From: an uncultured Anaerolineales bacterium
GTDB lineage: Bacteria; Chloroflexota; Anaerolineae; Anaerolineales; UBA11657
DNA: 8,388 nucleotides
Assembly: GCA_913031335.1 (NCBI GenBank)
Contig: CAJWGI010000044.1
Span: 1-8,388 of the forward strand
Direction: 5' to 3'
The position numbers were made by a program, and so were the translations under genes. The notes beneath the pieces were generated by a model that saw only the letters and a list, made by a program, of their open reading frames with translations, did not search any database and had not been told where the DNA came from. Shown piece by piece: positions 1 to 6,361 of the stretch; position 1 is the first letter of the stretch, and each line of letters opens with the position of its first letter.

Positions 1-2451
1 CTTAAAGAAACTCTCGAAAATACCCTGCACCGAAACCGCAAGAACATGCGGTTCGCGCTCGGCCCCAGGCGGGAACCCCAATTCGGGATACAAATCCGTG
101 TTCGGTTGGATATTAGTATCGCTTGTCGCCCACGATTCAGCGCTGGACTGCAACAACATGGTCACTTCCCGATCGGCATTGGCGCTCTCATCCACTCTGA
201 TTGGCGAAGGCCAGTTCAGCGTCACCGCCTGCAAGCTGGCCAAAATCGGACTTTCGCGGTTCATCCCGTCCGGCCGCACATCGACAAAGAACGGGTAGCT
301 CATTGCGCGGATCTCGCGCACTTGAATGCCGCCTAGGTCGCGCGTCACCGGTACCGGGAAAGGCTCGTTTTGCGCGTCAAGAACCAATTTCTGCTCGATA
401 TTGATGCCATAACTCGCGAGCATTTCCTGCAATCCCGCCGTCACCTGCAGCAGCCCCAGCCCGCCGGTGAACTGGTCGGGCTGCATGATGTAGTTTCCGG
501 CAGCCGCCACCACCGCGCCGCCACGCATCAAGTATTGGTCAATCGCGTAACGTTGCACGTCGCTCATATCTTGCGGCGCAATCACCATGAGCGCATCCAC
601 ATCCGGCGGCACTTCGCCATCAGAAAGATCCAGCGGTCGCACGGTGTAATTCTCGCGCAGCACCTGCGCCAGCATGTCATAGCGCTTGAACGAAGGCATC
701 TGCTGCCCGAAGCCGCTCTGTTGCGGAACATCAGGCGGCGTCCAGAGGCCAATCACTTTCAGGAAGCCGGTGGAAGCGCGCTTCAGCGCCGATTCTATCG
801 CGGTGCGAATGCTGGCCTCGCTCAGGTCGCCGCTGGGATACAAGACCTGCGCCTCCGCGCCTATTTCGAGGAGCATATACAGATAATAGGTGTCCGGCGA
901 GAAGAACGAGACCGGAATCGGTTGCAGACCGTAACGGTCGTACAACTCCTGACGGGACAACGGGCTGCCGGGCGAGTCAACGTGCACTATCCCGAAGGTG
1001 AACTTGCCGCCGGACTCGGCCTCTAGAGCAGCTGCCACCTTTCCGATAGCCTCCGGCGCCTGCGCCAGCGAGACAGGCAGCGTGTTCGGGGTGACGTAAA
1101 GCGTCAGCTTAACCGGGTCGCCCACCGCCCCCAGAATGGCGTCGATGCTTTGAAAGCCGTAAATCACTTTCTTAATCGCGCGCGTCAAGTCATATTCCAG
1201 GTTGCGCAGGCGCACGTCGACCTGCCCCGTGCGGTAGGGTTCCACTTCGATCAAGTCCTGAAAATTGAGCACCACATGCTGATCACCGTAGCGCACGAGA
1301 ATATCGAAGTAGGCATTGACCACCGAAGTGCCGTACCGATCAGCGGCCTGCAGCGGCGTGGGGCGAATGCCATAAGTCTGGTTGGCTTCGGCTTCTTTCT
1401 CCGGGTCTTGCAGCGGGTCGACGATTTCAATTACCAAATTGCCGTTGGAGACGAGGCGATATTCCTGCAGCATGTCGCGGATGCGCGGGACAAGCGGAGC
1501 GAGAAGCGGATGAGTCTTGTCGCTGAAGTAGCCGCGAATGAGCAGCGGTTCCTGCACGTTGCCCAGCAAGTCGCGCGTGGTCTGCGAGAGGCTGTATTCG
1601 CGTTGCGCGGTCAAGTCGATGCGCACACCGCGCAGCGGGAAGAGCCAGATATTGAGCATGACCAGATTGAGGATGACCAGCGCGGCGCTCAACGAAACGC
1701 GGCGGCGATGCCCTAGCGTGTTTTCGCCCTCGCTCCAGCCCTGACGTTCCAGCGCCAGAGCATTGAGAGCGAGGAAAATGCCGGTCAGCGAAAGATAGTA
1801 AGCCAGATCGCGTAAATCAATCACGCCGCGCTCGATGCTCTCAAAGCGCGCGCCAGAGCCGAGAGCGCGGAAGATTTCGGACAGTTGGTCACCGAAGAAA
1901 TCAGTGAAGCCACGCGCGCCAATCAGGTAAAACACGCCCCCGAACAGAGCGGTGACGATGAGCGCCACCAGCTGGTTGTCGGTGCGTGCCGAGACGTAAA
2001 GTCCGATGGCGGCGTAAGCTGCTGCCAGCAGCACGGCAGCCAGATAGCCCCCGAAAACCGGCCCCCAATCAAGGTTGCCCACAAATGCCACAGTGAGCGG
2101 CAAGAAGGCCGTCAGCGCCAGCGCCACGCACACCAGCGCCATCACCGCAATGAATTTGCCCAACACAAGATCAGTCAGCCGCACCGGCAGGGTGAGCAAG
2201 ATCTCCAGCGTGCCGGAGTGTTGCTCCTCGCTCCACTGGCGCATAGTCAAAGCGGCGACGAGGAAAATCAGCAGGAGCGGCATCCAGTTGAACAGCGGGC
2301 GCACATCGGCGATCCCACGCGAGAAGAACGTGTCTACCCAGAAGAAGGTGAAAAGTGTCGCCGCAAGAAAGACGCCCACGAAAATCAGCGCCATCGGCGA
2401 CCCGAAGTAGCTGTTAAGTTCTTTGCGGGTAACGATTAGCGCCTGTTTCAT
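1..2451 (-). CDS. Fused ABC-2 permease / GldG-like auxiliary protein, 3' end cut by the window
   Basis: The reading frame is open from the ATG at 2451 to the left edge (817 codons, no stop), so the C-terminus is missing. Residues 1-240 look like an ABC-2 permease: hydrophobic segments lie near 20-40, 53-70, 101-125, 133-153, 160-178 and 216-235, with the family's EEQHSGTLEILLTLPV element at 75-90. A further membrane segment at about 252-272 is followed by DLTAQREYSLS (279-289), the hallmark opening of the GldG/ABC_transp_aux extracytoplasmic domain. This domain appears duplicated (about 301-433 and 445-564) and is followed by an alpha/beta domain at about 566-655 containing MRGGAVVAAAGN. The start overlaps the ATPase stop as ATGA, so translation is probably coupled. 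No Shine-Dalgarno is visible. GldF and GldG are separate proteins in gliding Bacteroidetes but fused forms are common elsewhere. The substrate is unknown; gliding should not be inferred. Confidence 0.9.
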   Translation of the reverse strand, partial: MKQALIVTRKELNSYFGSPMALIFVGVFLAATLFTFFWVDTFFSRGIADVRPLFNWMPLLLIFLVAALTMRQWSEEQHSGTLEILLTLPVRLTDLVLGKFIAVMALVCVALALTAFLPLTVAFVGNLDWGPVFGGYLAAVLLAAAYAAIGLYVSARTDNQLVALIVTALFGGVFYLIGARGFTDFFGDQLSEIFRALGSGARFESIERGVIDLRDLAYYLSLTGIFLALNALALERQGWSEGENTLGHRRRVSLSAALVILNLVMLNIWLFPLRGVRIDLTAQREYSLSQTTRDLLGNVQEPLLIRGYFSDKTHPLLAPLVPRIRDMLQEYRLVSNGNLVIEIVDPLQDPEKEAEANQTYGIRPTPLQAADRYGTSVVNAYFDILVRYGDQHVVLNFQDLIEVEPYRTGQVDVRLRNLEYDLTRAIKKVIYGFQSIDAILGAVGDPVKLTLYVTPNTLPVSLAQAPEAIGKVAAALEAESGGKFTFGIVHVDSPGSPLSRQELYDRYGLQPIPVSFFSPDTYYLYMLLEIGAEAQVLYPSGDLSEASIRTAIESALKRASTGFLKVIGLWTPPDVPQQSGFGQQMPSFKRYDMLAQVLRENYTVRPLDLSDGEVPPDVDALMVIAPQDMSDVQRYAIDQYLMRGGAVVAAAGNYIMQPDQFTGGLGLLQVTAGLQEMLASYGINIEQKLVLDAQNEPFPVPVTRDLGGIQVREIRAMSYPFFVDVRPDGMNRESPILASLQAVTLNWPSPIRVDESANADREVTMLLQSSAESWATSDTNIQPNTDLYPELGFPPGAEREPHVLAVSVQGIFESFFK
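760..1551 (-). other. Internal duplication inside the GldG-like domain
   Basis: Two consecutive units of the permease protein align by eye. Unit 1 (residues about 301-433) opens EPLLIRGYFS, has LVIEIVDP at 339-346, YGIRPTPL at 360-367, a YFDILVRYGD strand at 381-390 and ends LTRAIKKV. Unit 2 (residues about 445-564) opens DPVKLTLYVT, has FTFGIVHVD at 484-492, YGLQPIPV at 507-514, LYMLLEIGAEA at 524-534 and ends IRTAIESALKR. Distances between these landmarks agree within three residues. The DNA copies are divergent, so this is an old protein-domain repeat and not a recent tandem DNA duplication. Confidence 0.6.
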
Positions 2452-3368
2452 GCGTCTGTAGCCAATTCATTGAAGACGGTCTCGAGGGTACGCACATCGC
2501 GGCGCAGTTCACGCAAAGGCCAATCTTGCCGGCACACCAAATCAAAAATCGCCGGGCAAAGGTCAAAATCTTCCGCGCCCACAATACGAAAGCCGCTATA
2601 CCCTTCAGTTGTGCGCAGCGGCTGAACCTGGCGCACGCCATTCAGTGCGCCCAGCGCTTTCTCGGCTTCGTCTACTTCTTCTTGCAACACCAGGGTAGCG
2701 TCCGTGGTCTGCGCCAGTTCCTGGAGTCGCGCGTCAGCTTTCACTTCGCCGTTTATCAGAATAATCACCCGGTCGCAGATAGCCTCCACTTCCGACAATA
2801 TGTGCGATGAGAAAAGGATGGTGCTGTGGCTGGCAAGGCTCTTTATCAGATTTCGAATCTCCACAACCTGCGTGGGGTCAAGACCAATGGTGGGTTCATC
2901 CAATATAAGCAAGCGCGGGCGGTGCAAAATCGCCTGCGCCAAACCCACCCGCTGCCGGAAACCTTTACTCAACTGGCCGATTGGTTGTGTCAAGCGCTGT
3001 TCCACGCCGGTGGCCCGAATCGCCTCGGACAGCAATTCGCGCTGATCCGCTTCCGCCACCTCGCGCAGCTCAGCAATCATTTTCAGATAGGCCTGCACCG
3101 ACATCTCCGGATACAGCGGCGTGTTCTCCGGCAGATAGCCGACGCGCGCCTGCACCACGCGCGGTTGCGCCAGCACATCCAACCCATCAACTGTTATGGT
3201 GCCCTCGTCCGATTGGAGAAACCCGGTCAGGCATTTTATCGTGGTGGATTTTCCCGCGCCGTTCGGGCCAAGCAACCCGACAATCTCGCCCGGGGCGACA
3301 TGAAATGTGACCTCATGCAGTGCCTCGAGATCGCCGAACCATTTAGTTAACCCATCAACGTAAATCAT
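2448..3368 (-). CDS. ABC transporter ATP-binding protein (GldA/ABC-2 type)
   Basis: This 306-residue protein is the cytoplasmic ATPase that would power the fused permease encoded directly downstream. Visible motifs in order are Walker A GPNGAGKST (34-42), GYLPENTPLY (77-86) where a Q-loop would sit, with Glu instead of Gln as is usual in this subfamily, the signature LSKGF (133-137, in place of LSGGQ), Walker B LLILDEP (153-159), the D-loop GLDP (162-165) and the switch His189 in SSHIL. A C-terminal extension of about 90 residues (about 217-306) resembles the regulatory tail of GldA/CcmA-like ATPases. Its TGA overlaps the permease ATG. A good promoter lies 34 nt upstream of the ATG. The nearest purine-rich stretch, GGGGAG, is 17 nt upstream, too far for a normal ribosome site. 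The substrate cannot be told from the sequence. Confidence 0.95.
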   Translation of the reverse strand: MIYVDGLTKWFGDLEALHEVTFHVAPGEIVGLLGPNGAGKSTTIKCLTGFLQSDEGTITVDGLDVLAQPRVVQARVGYLPENTPLYPEMSVQAYLKMIAELREVAEADQRELLSEAIRATGVEQRLTQPIGQLSKGFRQRVGLAQAILHRPRLLILDEPTIGLDPTQVVEIRNLIKSLASHSTILFSSHILSEVEAICDRVIILINGEVKADARLQELAQTTDATLVLQEEVDEAEKALGALNGVRQVQPLRTTEGYSGFRIVGAEDFDLCPAIFDLVCRQDWPLRELRRDVRTLETVFNELATDA

Positions 3369-3401
3369 TAAAAGACCGCCATGCTCCCCGGGAGAGCCGA
3401 C

Positions 3402-3430
3402 ATTGTACCAAGATTCGCTCCGCCTTTCAA
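3402..3430 (-). promoter_or_regulatory. Sigma70-like promoter of the ABC ATPase-permease operon
   Basis: On the minus strand TTGAAA (3425-3430) is followed after exactly 17 bases by TACAAT (3402-3407). Each hexamer is close to consensus (TTGACA, TATAAT). The expected start is near 3395, giving a leader of about 27 nt before the ATG at 3368. The promoter sits in the 82-bp gap after queA, so the ABC genes need not depend on ruvB-queA read-through. Confidence 0.7.
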
Positions 3431-3450
3431 GCGCACAGGCAACAACGCGC

Positions 3451-4497
3451 TCACAAAATCAGCATCGCATCCCCAAAGCTGTAGAACCGGTATCCGGCCT
3501 GCATCGCGCTTTGGTAAGCGGCGAGTATTTCCGAGCGCCCGCTTGCTCCAATAAAGGCCGCCACCATCATCAGGAGCGTCGTGCGCGGCAAATGGAAATT
3601 GGTCAGCAGCGCATCCACAACGCGGAAGCGATGTCCCGGTATGATATAAAGGTCGGTCTCACCGCACACGGGCGCAACCCGGTTGCCGGAAGCCGCGCGT
3701 GCAGCCGTCTCGAGCACGCGCGCCGTGGTGGTGCCCACAGCCACGATGCGCCCACCGCCTCGGTGAGCACGATTGATTACCTCCGCCGTGGCCTCGTCTA
3801 GACAGCACCACTCGTTATGTATGGGATGATCATCAATCATCTCAGCCCGCACCGGAGCAAAGGTGTGCAACCCAACATGCAAAGTGATAGAAGCAACGCT
3901 TATGCCCAGCTCGCGGATTGCGGCAAGCAGCGCGGGCGTAAAGTGCAATCCAGCCGTCGGCGCCGCGGCCGACCCCATCACAGCAGCATACACAGTTTGA
4001 TAACGCTCTTCATCGCTAAGCTTAGTCCGAATATACGGCGGCAGCGGCATTTCCCCAATTACATTCAGCAGCGGCGTAATTGCGCGCGAAAAGCGAACCA
4101 CCCGGCGCTGGCCGCCGATTTTCCCTAATACTGTAGCCACAAGTTTTCCCCCAGCAATCACTACATGCGCGCCCACCTTCATGCCACTGCCTCCAACGAC
4201 AACCTCCCAAGTGCGAGCTGAAAGCCGCTTCAGTAGCAATACCTCTGCCTTGCCGCCGGATTCTTTTCTACCCCGCAGCCGGGCCGGCAGCACGCGCGTG
4301 TTGTTCAACACCAGCACGTCACCCGATTTCAGGTATGAGGCAAGGTCTGCAAAATGCCTATGCGCAAGTTTTCTTTTTCCCCTTCGCAATACCATCAGCC
4401 GCGCCGCATCGCGCGGCTCCGCCGGTGTTTGAGCAATGAACTGGGGAGGAAGCTGGTAGTCGAAATTGTCAGTACGCAGAGAGTTATTTTCGCCCAT
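3451..4497 (-). CDS. queA: S-adenosylmethionine:tRNA ribosyltransferase-isomerase
   Basis: QueA transfers and isomerises the ribosyl group of SAM onto preQ1 at position 34 of GUN-anticodon tRNAs, giving epoxyqueuosine; it acts in the cytoplasm. The 348 residues match the usual family length. Recognisable blocks are FDYQLPPQFIAQTPAEPRDAARL (starting at residue 12; Q-P-x-x-x-R-D core), LVLNNTRVLPARL (62-74), ERYQTVYA (164-171), AAPTAGLHFT (178-187), LHVGLHTFAPV (206-216), VGTTTARVLE (254-263), YIIPGHRF (284-291), LLTNFHLPRTTLLM (297-310) and the terminal YRFYSFGDAMLIL. The family usually reads VGTTSVRTLE, a mild change. The ATG at 4497 is the only good start: the conserved LRTDNFDY begins at residue 7. 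No Shine-Dalgarno is seen. It lies 52 nt after ruvB, an arrangement found in many bacteria (ruv-queA), so co-transcription is likely. Confidence 0.97.
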   Translation of the reverse strand: MGENNSLRTDNFDYQLPPQFIAQTPAEPRDAARLMVLRRGKRKLAHRHFADLASYLKSGDVLVLNNTRVLPARLRGRKESGGKAEVLLLKRLSARTWEVVVGGSGMKVGAHVVIAGGKLVATVLGKIGGQRRVVRFSRAITPLLNVIGEMPLPPYIRTKLSDEERYQTVYAAVMGSAAAPTAGLHFTPALLAAIRELGISVASITLHVGLHTFAPVRAEMIDDHPIHNEWCCLDEATAEVINRAHRGGGRIVAVGTTTARVLETAARAASGNRVAPVCGETDLYIIPGHRFRVVDALLTNFHLPRTTLLMMVAAFIGASGRSEILAAYQSAMQAGYRFYSFGDAMLIL

Positions 4498-4549
4498 TGC
4501 GCTGCGTGAAAATTATCGAAAACACGAACGGTTCAACCACAACCGCGCA

Positions 4550-5575
4550 TCAGAGCAAGCTGCGCTGCCCATCCTCGGGGTAGGCGACTCCCACATGTTC
4601 ATACGCCTGCCGCGCCGCCTTGCGCCCGCGCGAAGTCCGCTCCAAAAAGCCGAGCTGCAGCAGATACGGCTCGTACACGTCCATGATTGTGTCGGGCTCC
4701 TCGCTGATGGAGGCCGCGATAGTGTCCAGCCCGACTGGACCTCCCGAGAATTTCTCTATGATGGCGCGCAGCATGCGCCGATCAATCTCGTCGAGGCCCA
4801 GCTCATCAACGTCGAGCAAATCCAAGGCATCGTGGGCAACACCGCCCGTGATGACGCCGTCCGCGCGCACCTGAGCGTAATCGCGCACGCGCCGAAGCAA
4901 CCGCAGCGCCACCCTCGGAGTGGACCGCGCCCGGCAGGCAATTTCCGCCACCCCGCGCTCCTCCACCTGCACTTGCAGAATTTCAGCTGCGCGCCTCACT
5001 ATCGCCTTCATAGCCCCCTCGCCGTAATAATCTAGCCTGAACACCGCCCCGAAACGCGCCCGCAGTGGGGCCGTCATCAGCGCCAGGCGCGTGGTAGCGC
5101 CAATCACAGTGAAACGCGGCAGCTGCAGGCGAATGCTGCGCGCGCTCGGGCCTTTGCCGATAACGATATCAAGGGCGAAATCCTCCATGGCGGGGTAGAG
5201 CACCTCCTCTAGCACGCGACCCAGTCGGTGCACTTCGTCGATGAAAAGAACGTCGCCCGCCTGAAGATTCGTTAGGATGGCTGCCAGGTCACCCTGTCGC
5301 TCGATGGCCGGCCCGGCCGTCACCTTAATGTTCACGCCCATCTCGTTGGCGATCACATGAGCCAGCGTGGTCTTACCCAGGCCGGGCGGCCCGTACAGCA
5401 AAACATGGTCTACGGCCTCGTCCCGCCCGCGCGCGGCCGCAATCAGGATCTCGAGATTCTCCTTTACGCGCTCCTGCCCGATTACCTCAGCGAGACGCTT
5501 GGGGCGCAATGAGAGTTCGGCTGCATCATCCGGACGCGCCTTGCCGGTCACCACTCTCTCAGCCTGAACCACCAT
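4550..5575 (-). CDS. ruvB: Holliday junction branch migration helicase RuvB
   Basis: RuvB is the hexameric AAA+ motor that, with RuvA, drives branch migration of Holliday junctions in recombinational repair. With the start chosen here the protein has 341 residues, normal for the family. Motifs: [11 protein letters not shown] (24-34), Walker A GPPGLGKT (62-69), Walker B LFIDEVH (110-116), sensor 1 GATTR (159-163), the arginine-finger region APLRARFG (169-176; usually APLRDRFG), sensor 2 [17 protein letters not shown] (218-234) and the winged-helix domain from GGPVGLDT to RTSRGRKA. An in-frame ATG at 5599 would add eight residues, but a TATAAT box lies between it and the ATG at 5575, so the shorter start is preferred. 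No ruvA or ruvC is visible here. Expression is probably from the promoter at 5582-5610; I see no recognisable SOS box. Confidence 0.97.
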   Translation of the reverse strand: MVVQAERVVTGKARPDDAAELSLRPKRLAEVIGQERVKENLEILIAAARGRDEAVDHVLLYGPPGLGKTTLAHVIANEMGVNIKVTAGPAIERQGDLAAILTNLQAGDVLFIDEVHRLGRVLEEVLYPAMEDFALDIVIGKGPSARSIRLQLPRFTVIGATTRLALMTAPLRARFGAVFRLDYYGEGAMKAIVRRAAEILQVQVEERGVAEIACRARSTPRVALRLLRRVRDYAQVRADGVITGGVAHDALDLLDVDELGLDEIDRRMLRAIIEKFSGGPVGLDTIAASISEEPDTIMDVYEPYLLQLGFLERTSRGRKAARQAYEHVGVAYPEDGQRSLL

Positions 5576-5581
5576 GGCAGC

Positions 5582-5610
5582 ATTATAGCCGCGATACACG
5601 CACTAGGCAA
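5582..5610 (-). promoter_or_regulatory. Sigma70-like promoter of ruvB, predicted leaderless
   Basis: On the minus strand TTGCCT (5605-5610) and a perfect TATAAT (5582-5587) are separated by exactly 17 bases. Only six bases (GCTGCC) separate the TATAAT from the ATG at 5575, so the usual start point, seven bases past the box, falls on the A of the ATG. This supports the 5575 start and a transcript without 5' leader. Confidence 0.72.
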
Positions 5611-5660
5611 AACGTGCCTTGTTGCCAATGGCAGTCTGCCGCACCCGCTCGCCGTTTGCC
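5606..5660. promoter_or_regulatory. Cluster of TGCC/GGCA half-sites in the divergent ruvB-upp region (possible operator)
   Basis: Between and into the two -35 boxes lie GGCA (5606-5609), TGCC (5615-5618), TGCC (5623-5626), GGCA (5630-5633), TGCC (5637-5640) and TGCC (5657-5660). Two pairs form short inverted repeats: GGCA-N5-TGCC and TGCCA-A-TGGCA (5623-5633). The outermost copies are part of the -35 hexamers. A regulator site is possible but chance in GC-rich DNA is not excluded. Confidence 0.2.
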
Positions 5661-5684
5661 ACCCAGCAGCATTCAGTTTACAAT
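5656..5684 (+). promoter_or_regulatory. Sigma70-like promoter of upp
   Basis: TTGCCA (5656-5661) and TACAAT (5679-5684) are separated by exactly 17 bases; each matches consensus at five of six positions. The expected start is near 5691, giving a leader of about 20 nt. It diverges from the ruvB promoter, with 45 bases between the two -35 boxes. Confidence 0.72.
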
Positions 5685-5701
5685 CCGCACGAAAACGAAT
5701 T

Positions 5702-5705
5702 GGAG
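5702..5705 (+). promoter_or_regulatory. Ribosome binding site of upp
   Basis: GGAG ends six bases before the ATG at 5712. It is the only normally spaced Shine-Dalgarno sequence before any gene in this window, and it decides the upp start over the in-frame ATG at 5619, which lies upstream of the promoter. Confidence 0.65.
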
Positions 5706-5711
5706 CCGACA

Positions 5712-6335
5712 ATGAGCAACGTCTTTCCTAGCCGCCACCCGCTGGTGGCCCATAAACTAAGTCGGTTGCGTGCAACCGGCACTCCGCCGGTGGAGTTCAG
5801 AAAGCTTACCGGCGAACTGAGCTCTCTGCTGGCATACGAGGCCACCGCCAACCTGAAGACTGATTCCATTGATGTCACCACACCGATGGGCGCCGCAACC
5901 GGCGCAACCCTGAATGCCAACATTGCGCTGGCACCGGTGCTGCGCGCCGGAATCGGAATGGTGGCTGGTATCCACACTCTGACGCCCGACGCCGCAGTCT
6001 GGCACATTGGCCTGAAGCGCGATGAACACACGTTGGAGCCAATTGAGTATTACGTCAATAGGCCCACGGACGCCGCCGAGAGAACATGCCTGCTGCTTGA
6101 CCCGATGCTGGCCACCGGGGGTTCCGCCTCCGCTGCCTGCAGTCTGCTCAAATCCTGGGGCGCGGAGATAATCAAATACATCGGCCTGATCGCCGCGCCC
6201 GAAGGGGTTTCCCGCTTGCAGCAAGACCATCCTAACGTGCCCATCCACGTGGCTGGAGTGGATTCGCATCTAAACGACATCGGGTTCATCGTACCCGGCC
6301 TCGGAGATGCGGGCGACCGCCAGTTCTCCACTTAG
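5712..6335 (+). CDS. upp: Uracil phosphoribosyltransferase
   Basis: Upp converts uracil and PRPP to UMP plus pyrophosphate in the cytoplasmic pyrimidine salvage pathway. The 207-residue length is typical. Visible family blocks are FPSRHPLVAHKLSRLR (5-20), the region FRKLTGELSSLLAYEA (29-44), VLRAGIGM (76-83), HIGLKRDEHTLEPIEYY (98-114), the PRPP-binding loop LLLDPMLATGGSA (127-139), and the uracil-site C-terminus GFIVPGLGDAGDRQFST (191-207), where most relatives end FGT or FGTK. The start at 5712 was chosen because it follows a promoter and a GGAG, and gives the usual N-terminus; a 31-residue extension to the ATG at 5619 would begin upstream of the promoter. The next gene follows after 26 nt on the same strand with no clear promoter of its own, so the two are probably one transcript. 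Confidence 0.96.
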   Translation: MSNVFPSRHPLVAHKLSRLRATGTPPVEFRKLTGELSSLLAYEATANLKTDSIDVTTPMGAATGATLNANIALAPVLRAGIGMVAGIHTLTPDAAVWHIGLKRDEHTLEPIEYYVNRPTDAAERTCLLLDPMLATGGSASAACSLLKSWGAEIIKYIGLIAAPEGVSRLQQDHPNVPIHVAGVDSHLNDIGFIVPGLGDAGDRQFST

Positions 6336-6361
6336 GGACACGCGCAGCGCAGCCCGCTAAT

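Noticed and set aside
370..1026. 218-codon plus-strand open frame
   Set aside because: It lies antisense to the GldG-like coding region, which is open for 817 codons and has clear family motifs. The antisense product is rich in His, Arg and Gln and has no recognisable domain, as expected for a shadow frame.
1150..2439. Plus-strand open frames at 1150-1716 and 1885-2439
   Set aside because: Both are antisense shadows of the permease gene with biased composition and no motif.
3431..3450. Terminator after queA
   Set aside because: Only a four-base GCGC stem is possible, with no T-run after it.
4498..4549. Separate queA promoter or SOS-like operator in the ruvB-queA gap
   Set aside because: GATAAT is present (4512-4517, minus strand) but no acceptable -35 box lies 16-18 bases away. 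GAAC-G-GTTC (4526-4534) has a one-base spacer, not the four bases of the Gram-positive LexA box.
5576..5599. RuvB start at the ATG at 5599
   Set aside because: The extra eight residues are not typical of RuvB, and the TATAAT promoter box lies between this ATG and the one at 5575.
5619..5711. N-terminal extension of Upp to the ATG at 5619
   Set aside because: It would start upstream of the upp promoter, and the GGAG plus normal family length favour 5712.
5757..6269. 170-codon minus-strand open frame
   Set aside because: It is antisense to upp, whose PRPP and uracil motifs are intact, and it has no recognisable domain.
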